A stretch of DNA of 64,000 nucleotides from Marthasterias glacialis. Its lineage: Eukaryota; Echinodermata; Asteroidea; Forcipulatida; Asteriidae. The DNA lies in NCBI GenBank assembly GCA_911728455.2, contig OU452234.1:11246031-11310030 (forward strand), in the 5' to 3' direction. The notes beneath the pieces are model-generated. The model saw only the letters and a list, made by a program, of their open reading frames with translations, had not been told where the DNA came from and did no database searches. Position numbers and translations under genes: made by a program. Shown here piece after piece: positions 57,960 through 64,000 of this stretch (the stretch's first letter is position 1; each line of letters begins with the position of its first letter).

Positions 57960-58330
57960 TTTGATAGTCCAGTTCTGCTGGCAGTCTCACTAAAAGTCCT
58001 CTACAGGGTATTTTAACACCGCGAAACATACAACGACCAAGCTGAATGCATCCTTGCAAACAATGGTTGTTATCAATGCGATTTGGACTTCAAAAATCCC
58101 GAGGAATGAGGGGGGGGGGGGGGGGACATCGATTTGACTTAATTTGGTAAATGATAGAACACGCACCCTGATGAGCAATTATTGAGCGACCTGAGAGGGG
58201 AAATGAACTTCGATAGGCGACTAATAATCAACCTAGAGTAACGAACAAGTCATAATGACGATTTCGTTCTGCTTCTTTTAAAAAGATAATATAGCCTGTA
58301 TTGAACCGTGGTTGCACTTGTTATTTTTCA

Positions 58331-58658
58331 AACAAACAAACAAACAACAAACCCCCATTAAAAAACAACAACAAACAAACAAACAAACAAACAAAACAAT
58401 AAAAATAAACAAACAAAAACAAACAAACAAACAAGCAAACAAACAAACAAACAACCCAACGGACAAACAGACAAACAAACAAACAAACCAACAAACAACC
58501 AACAAACCAACAAACCAACAAGCCAACCAACCAACCAACCAACCAACCAACCAACCAACCAACCAACCAACCAACCAACCAACCAATAACAAAACAAAAC
58601 AAAACAAAACAAAACAAAACAAAACAAACCATAAACAACAAACAAACGAACAAAGAAT
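58331..58658. repeat. Compound microsatellite AAAC / AACC / AAAAC
   Basis: (AAAC)n changes into (CAAC)n then (AAAAC)n over ~330 bp. Both strands show long false open frames. Confidence 0.9.
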
Positions 58659-58825
58659 AAATTCTACTCGGGTTTGTCAAATACAAACATATTTTGCCTC
58701 TTTTTATACATCTGTATTAGTAACATAACAAAAGGTTGGACTTAGGTGTTCTGCATTTGTCGTAATTTTTGTGTAGCTACGTTTTATTTCAATTTTGTTG
58801 ATAATGAAACCATTAGATTGTATAA

Positions 58826-59005
58826 ATCAACAAGCCAAAAACCCATAGGTCAGAAGATACCCCAATAAATGATTAGGTTTGGATATGTGGGAGGGATTGA
58901 AAACCCGATCCACATGCGAGGTTGTAGTCCGACGTTGAATTCGAACCGGTGTCCACAGAGGTGAAAGGCAGGGAACGATACCAATGGGGTTATAATACAC
59001 ACCAC
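58826..59005 (-). mobile_element. tRNA-derived SINE, inverted copy
   Basis: On the minus strand: CCTTTCACCTCTGTGGACAC, B box GGTTCGAATTC, then CTCGCATGTGGATCGGGTTT and TCCCACATATCCAAACC. Same family as 24180 and 49361. Confidence 0.7.
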
Positions 59006-59367
59006 ATACCACAACCATCGTTATTTTGTGCGCTTTATTAAAATTGTGCTCAATTATAACTTCAACAGTATCTCATTTAGCTCACTCACAATATTACTCT
59101 TACAATATTAATGGGCTTTCTTTACCATTTTTGGAGGGGTTGGGCCATTACTTCCAGCGGCGAAATCAAGGTAATTTTTAAGGGGTTACAAGGGCGTGCA
59201 GCTTTTTTTCTAGGTGACATTTCTGGCAGATAAAATCGTAGTTTGTGTTTTTTCGATTTTCTAAAAGACTGATCCATTAGGCCGCGCCCCCTTACGGACG
59301 TTGAGCCTTTTCATTGCAGTCTACGGTTTCTGAGACGTCAGCGTCGACTACATATAAACTACGTGGC

Positions 59368-59590
59368 GAACCAATTAGCCTTTCCCATGATTGCTAATTA
59401 CATTCACGCATGCGTACAGACGTTATTGGTAGGCAAACGCCATAGAGCCGTGCACCAGGCAGACGCACAAACGCGTGTGCGTCACGCTACCATCAGCCCA
59501 CACAAAAAGGCGCCATGTTGTCTCATTTTTGCCCACCAGTAATGTTACTGCGCACGCGTGATGAGCAATTTACATATTTCGTGGGAAGGG
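59368..59590. repeat. MITE 'CATTCACGCATGCGTA', copy 3
   Basis: CCTTTCCCATGATTGCTAAT to CAATTTACATATTTCGTGGG, with CATTCACGCATGCGTACAGA and CAGACGCACAAACGCGTGTG inside. The best preserved of the three. Confidence 0.65.
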
Positions 59591-60774
59591 TCCATTTTAC
59601 AGCTGTACGACCACCGCGTGACCGCCTATAAACTAGTTTTATTAAGAGTGTGCAGCTGTCCATTTCTACCTGAATCGTCACTTGTATTTTTACGTTATCT
59701 GCTTAACTCTGACTTTTTGAACACAGTGGTTGGTTACGTCATTGATACCTTAAAAAAACCTTTCGTTTGTTATCAAATTTATGGAACTGAATACCCGTTT
59801 ATAGGGGTCTATAATATTTAAACTAAACAAGTTTGATTTAAGAATATACCACATGTTGACAATTCAGAAAGCTTTCTTGCCTTTCTTTTAACACGTTCTC
59901 CTTACACACATTTGTTGACATTGCCAAAGATTTACGTTTTACAATAAGCTAATATCTGATCTCAGTTAAGTCTGTTAATAAACTACTGGGTCTTAAAAAC
60001 AAGAAATGCACGCCAATTACAAAGTTATAAATCATACAGGAAATCCATTTAAAAATGAGAACTTTGTGATATTGAACAGGTGACGGGCACAATTAAGCAG
60101 CGCTTCGATATTGGCACCTAATTTTGGCACACATTTGATTTAATTTTTCAAATTGTTTTCACTTAGTGAAAAGTAGGCGGGTCAGATGACAACCCATACG
60201 CTGACACATGCCGATCTCTTTGTGATAACACAATACGAGTTGAACTACGTATTGTGATGAATGCCCACTTACCGATTAATCTGATTAAACAACTATGATT
60301 TTGATCGAGTAGCAAATCAGGATGATTTACAATTATGATTTAAGGCAAGAAGTGAAAACAAAAACCCTCATAAATGTCGAATTTTGGTTTTGGACATGTC
60401 TGTCTGCGTTAAGACGGTGACAAACCTTCTAATACAAACGTAAAGCCAATAACAACAATATTAATATTGCAAGACTGCAAACTTAACAATCAATAATTAC
60501 AATCGTCTATCTATTCTCACTAGTCTCGCATTATTTACAACTCAAACAACTTAAAAGCAGTAACGACTCCTACGCAATGTTGCATGTACAACATTTTTAA
60601 GTTTCTCTACTGAATGTGTACTTGTTGAAACATTAAGGCCCTATCTAGATTGACTGAAAGTTTCTTTTCCATGGCATTTTCAAGTCCTGCTTCATGTTTT
60701 TATGCCAGATCCCCAAAATGACAAAGTTCCATTTTGCTATAGTTACGTCAAATTAACAAGACATTAAATCCTCC

Positions 60775-61380
60775 GAGGATCCGCCCAGCACGCCTGACTA
60801 CGCCCGACGATTCCCTTAGCCGTCAGGTTCTTGATCTCATGGTTGAGCAGACACTGGGCTGTGAAGCGACCGTCAGCATCAGCTGTCAGGCAGTACACGG
60901 GCTGAGGAGAGACGCGCATCTCACAAGCGGCGAATTTTTCGTCAGTGCATTGGGAGTCTGCGAACTGACAGCCGGCTTCTTGCTGCATCCTTATACAATG
61001 TTCAAAGTCTTGGCTCAGTTGTCCACTCGCTAACTATCGAAATCGAGTTCAACGTTCACTCCAGAGCACGTTGATTGTTCGTCATCGTTCAAAACACTAC
61101 ACCCAATCCACAGTCCATCGTCATCTTCTGGGCTGATTCCAATTTCTGACATGAAATAAATTCTGTCTTTCCAAATCTAATCCCGCTCGTTTCGAGATTG
61201 GGGCATAGCCCACCCTCTTCCAGGCCGGTGGCAAACCCTCCTAGCTTCATGCCAATTTGTCTCCTCGGGTAACAAGAGGGTAAAGCAGGAGTCTTGACAA
61301 GTCAACAAGCCGGGAGGCCATGATACCGGTAAAGCCTCGGCTGCAAGAAAAAGTCTACATCTTGTTCCTCCGTTGACGTT
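60775..61380 (-). pseudogene. C-type lectin pseudogene with partial PAN start
   Basis: Minus-strand relative of the lectin at 62609-63157. The N-terminal part reads ALPVSWPPGLLTCQDSCF and ETNWHEARRVC; the first conserved Cys-Pro has become Trp-Pro, and no ATG opens the leader. It hits a stop before IWKDRIYF-like sequence, resumes with DDDGLWIGCSVLNDDE, meets more stops, then returns in another frame as CQFADSQCTDEKFAACEMRV, CLTADADGRFTAQCLLNHEI, KNLTAKGIVGRSQACWADP and stops. At least two frame changes and several stops make it non-functional. Upstream DNA to about 61790 matches the upstream DNA of the intact neighbour. Confidence 0.8.
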
Positions 61381-61760
61381 TTGTTGGTTCAAACGACGCT
61401 TCTTTTTACGGAACGTTTCCGATCCTACCTATCGTTACGAAAGACGGGAACTGGACACGCAACTTTCAGACCTAACGACGCTCATTATGACGCTGTCCAC
61501 AAAGAGTTTGCTTTTACGGCTGGTGTCTCTGGTTCTGCAGTTTGAAAACTGTTCGTGATGGGGACTCTTATTCAAATCAACTTCGCACCGTCCGTTGCTA
61601 TCGAGACCAAAAGCGTCACTCATTGTTCTGGTATCCTTAATCACTGGCTCACTTTCTGCTGGACCGAATTTCCGGCTTGAATCGTGTTTGCAATAATTCT
61701 GTCTTCGCTTGCCGGTCAGTACAGGGTCACTAATACATACGTGTTTATTATAAAAAAACC

Positions 61761-61777
61761 TGGCTTTAAATACTCCA
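61761..61777 (-). promoter_or_regulatory. TATA-like box of the lectin pseudogene
   Basis: Minus strand GGAGTATTTAAAGCCAG, the same core as at 16021-16036 and 63531-63548. Confidence 0.4.
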
Positions 61778-61991
61778 TATTACTCGCCCGGTGGCTTACA
61801 GACTGTCTGTCTTGTACTGATAATTTTGACCTCCACATCTTGAAGACCATTCAGCATCAATGACCCACTCTCAATCAAAGCGATCAGATTTTGGCTGATG
61901 CTCACCATGTGGTCTAAATTAGCAATTTCATGAAATCAATGATAACCATCTAGATCAACAAGTATCCCTTTCTTTACAACTCTAACTAAAT

Positions 61992-62241
61992 GTGACTCAG
62001 CCGGTGTGAATGAGACACTTTGAGGTATAAATGTAAATTTCAATTTCATCATGTAGGGCATCTTCCAAAGGATTAAAACGACACCACACTGACCTCTACA
62101 GAGTTTACGGTTCCAATCCAGAACAGTCAACTCTGTAGAGGTCAGTGTGGTGTCTTTTTAATCCTTGGAAGATGCCCTACATGATGAAATTTGGACTTAA
62201 ATGTTTACATCAAAGTGTCTCATTTACACAGGCTGAGTCAC
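61992..62241. repeat. Long hairpin (112-bp inverted repeat, 27-bp loop)
   Basis: Arms 61992-62103 and 62131-62241 are about 90% complementary, running from GTGACTCAGCC to CCTCTACAGAG. The longest perfect block contains TTTCATCATGTAGGGCATCT. It lies between the two lectin copies. It may be a snapback MITE or the template of double-stranded RNA. Confidence 0.8.
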
Positions 62242-62608
62242 AAATTAATATGCAGTATTTACTGCAGATTTCACAAATTTAAAATGCATATAGGCCTATC
62301 TATCACGCGACATTACACGTTAGTACAACAACAACAACAACATTCTAAGGAAATAGTTTCTCTACTGATTGTTCACATGTCGACTTATTCGATCATTCAA
62401 TATATCCATCGTAACAGAAAGTTTCATTTCAAGTCTTGTTCCAATTTTGAATGCAATAGAACATAGAGGTTCGTGAGTGAAGGCGGATTCGTAGAGTGAA
62501 AGCACCCTCTATTGGCGGCAATTCGTGATGGGGTGGATCGTGGACTGTTATGGGTCTTGGACTACAGAACAGGAACCTCTTGCACCAAGACTAATGGTTG
62601 AGCAGACA

Positions 62609-63157
62609 CTAGGGTGCGAAGCGACCGTCAGCATCAGCTGTCAGGCAGTACGCGGGATCAGGAGAGACGAGGCGCATCTCACAAGCGGCGAATTTTACAT
62701 CATTACAATCACTGTCTCCCCACTTGCCTTTGTACTTGGCAGCCATTCTGAGGCAGTCTTCGTCATTGCCACGCAACATTTCAATGTTCCAGTTTGTGTA
62801 GCCAGTAAAACCTCTTCCGCCATAACACATTAACTCTTCACTGTTACGATTCGGTTTATCTTTACACCCAATCCACAGTTCTAAAAAGCTTTCAGAGCTG
62901 GAACCAAATTCCTTCATTAAGGGTTTTAAGTTTTTCCAAATGAAACGTTGTTCTTCTTTCGTGTTTGGGACAATCATACTACTCATGTGTTGATCACAAG
63001 CCTTCGAAGCATCCAACCAATTCATCCTCTCAGTCAGTAAAATGTAGCAGGAGTCTTGCCAAGTCAACCAGCCGGGAGGACACGATGCCGGTAGTGCCTT
63101 GACGAAAACAAAACAGAACACTACGACAAAACATCTGCAGGTAGTAAATACAGGCAT
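62609..63157 (-). CDS. Intronless C-type lectin
   Basis: 182 aa from the ATG at 63157 (MPVFTTCRCF) to TAG at 62609. The leader ends near VKALPA, then the mature protein starts SCPPGWLTWQDSCY. The C-type lectin domain contains RMNWLDASKACDQHM, NTKEEQRFIW, ELWIGCKDKP, the Cys loop ELMCYGGRGFTGYTNW, EDCLRMAAKYKGKWGDSDCN and FAACEM. WGDSDCND keeps a WND-like calcium position, but EPN/QPD is absent. The frame ends in the family linker ADADGRFAP at a TAG that replaces the CAG of relatives; CLLNH can still be read after it. So the protein may be a truncated form of a CTLD-PAN ancestor. Predicted secreted. Confidence 0.82.
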   Translation of the reverse strand: MPVFTTCRCFVVVFCFVFVKALPASCPPGWLTWQDSCYILLTERMNWLDASKACDQHMSSMIVPNTKEEQRFIWKNLKPLMKEFGSSSESFLELWIGCKDKPNRNSEELMCYGGRGFTGYTNWNIEMLRGNDEDCLRMAAKYKGKWGDSDCNDVKFAACEMRLVSPDPAYCLTADADGRFAP

Positions 63158-64000
63158 CTTCGGCAATAAACGCGTCTCACAATGAGTAAACTATCGTCAA
63201 TTCAAGTTGGTTAGTAGTTACTTCCCCAAGGCTGATTTGAGCCTAGTTCATGTTCACGCTGCCCTCCAAAAAAAGTAATCGCAATTGGAACTCTCCACTC
63301 TATGACCCCCTCGTTTTAAGACGGTGAAGTGGTTAGGCCTCTTTTTAAAAACCAATTTCGCACCGTATGTTGCTACGAGACGAAAGCGTACCACATTGTA
63401 CTCGTACCCTTTGACTAGTGGCTCACTTTCTGCCGATATCTGACGATATTCCGGTTCGAATCGTGCTCGTAATTTCTGTCTTCATTTGCCAGTATATCTC
63501 AATCCGTAAAACATACGTGTATATGAAAAACCTGGCTTTAAATAAGGGACTATATGGCCTCCTTCTTGGCAGGGTCGTGGCAGTGTGATAACGGACGAAG
63601 CCGAAGGTGAGGTCCTATTACATTGCCAAGATCCTCCAATGTTTTAAACGGACGTTCAAGACCTCGGTTACCACTCTTTATTCCCTTATTTAAAGACCGA
63701 GACACTACTCTTCTATTCCCAATCGTAAATGCCCTTTTTGTTAAATACCGTAATAATGTAGGAATTTTTTTTTTTTAAATTTTTGTTGATATATTGAATG
63801 TATATATATTTCTTTCACGTCCTCAGGCTCCATTTCGCGAAAGGTCAAATTGCATGCAAAGCTCAATGGCTGCGCATATGCGCACGTACTAATACACTTT
63901 ACATTGAGTACCGGTATGTATTGATTGCGCTCCACGTAAATTAGCGCCCACGTATAGATCTTATGCATTGACGTCATCTAGTCGCCATCTTAGAGGTAAA
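63158..64000. other. Upstream region of the second lectin, right edge
   Basis: 63342-63548 matches 61580-61777 (TTTCGCACCGT, CACTTTCTGC, TACGTGT, CCTGGCTTTAAAT), the duplicated lectin upstream region. Beyond ~63560 nothing recognisable. Confidence 0.45.
63531..63548 (-). promoter_or_regulatory. TATA-like box upstream of the second lectin
   Basis: Minus strand CCCTTATTTAAAGCCAGG, about 375 bp before the ATG at 63157. The long distance suggests an untranslated leader or a 5' UTR intron. Confidence 0.4.

Larger units (their letters stand above)
57960..60774. other. Upstream region of the LamG-Ig gene
   Basis: Contains a G run (~58109), a compound microsatellite (58331-58658), an inverted SINE (58826-59005) and a MITE (59368-59590). 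59.6-60.7 kb is AT-rich and I see nothing I can name there. Confidence 0.5.

Noticed and set aside
58278-58728. Long open frames ([16 protein letters not shown])
   Set aside because: Compound microsatellite; several frames open on both strands.

Overview
The window is eukaryotic nuclear DNA: split genes with good GT/AG junctions, animal extracellular domain families, an AT-rich background and many transposon remnants. Fibrinogen-related proteins, C-type lectins joined to a PAN module, and Ig/LamG/discoidin/WxxW chimaeras together suggest a marine invertebrate deuterostome. An echinoderm is my best guess, partly because of a foldback transposon resembling sea-urchin TU elements. The species cannot be fixed from this sequence alone.

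Layout. Positions 1-9.2 kb hold two head-to-head fibrinogen-related genes: A on the minus strand, running off the left edge, and B on the plus strand, complete with 4 exons and 348 aa. Positions 9.2-16.9 kb hold piggyBac-like and TA-site MITEs, a broken lectin/PAN copy and an intronless C-type lectin gene (plus). Positions 17-21 kb are repeat-rich, with two unassigned candidate exons.

Positions 21.6-44.2 kb hold a very large minus-strand gene. I could join 20 exons in phase into 1,322 codons: signal peptide, WxxW, LamG, Ig, WxxW, WxxW, Ig, F5/8C (discoidin), then four Ig domains, followed by an unresolved 3' end. Positions 47.85-57.96 kb hold a related minus-strand gene resolved completely: 10 exons and 740 aa, with signal peptide, LamG, two Ig domains, a stalk of three ~40-aa repeats, a transmembrane segment and a basic tail. 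Both genes start with the same two-exon leader, including a 46-nt second exon ending in SGQC[VT]DG. Positions 60.8-63.2 kb hold a lectin pseudogene and a second intronless C-type lectin, both minus.

Introns and spacers carry at least ten repeat families. Among them are a 1.5-kb foldback element inserted in a tRNA-derived SINE (a second SINE copy gives the empty site), a LINE reverse-transcriptase remnant, several minisatellites and two striking hairpins.

Taken together the genes look like a neighbourhood of secreted or surface recognition proteins (lectin, fibrinogen, Ig and discoidin modules). An innate-immune or matrix role is inferred from domain content, not shown. All exon joins were read by hand from splice sites, phase and homology between copies.
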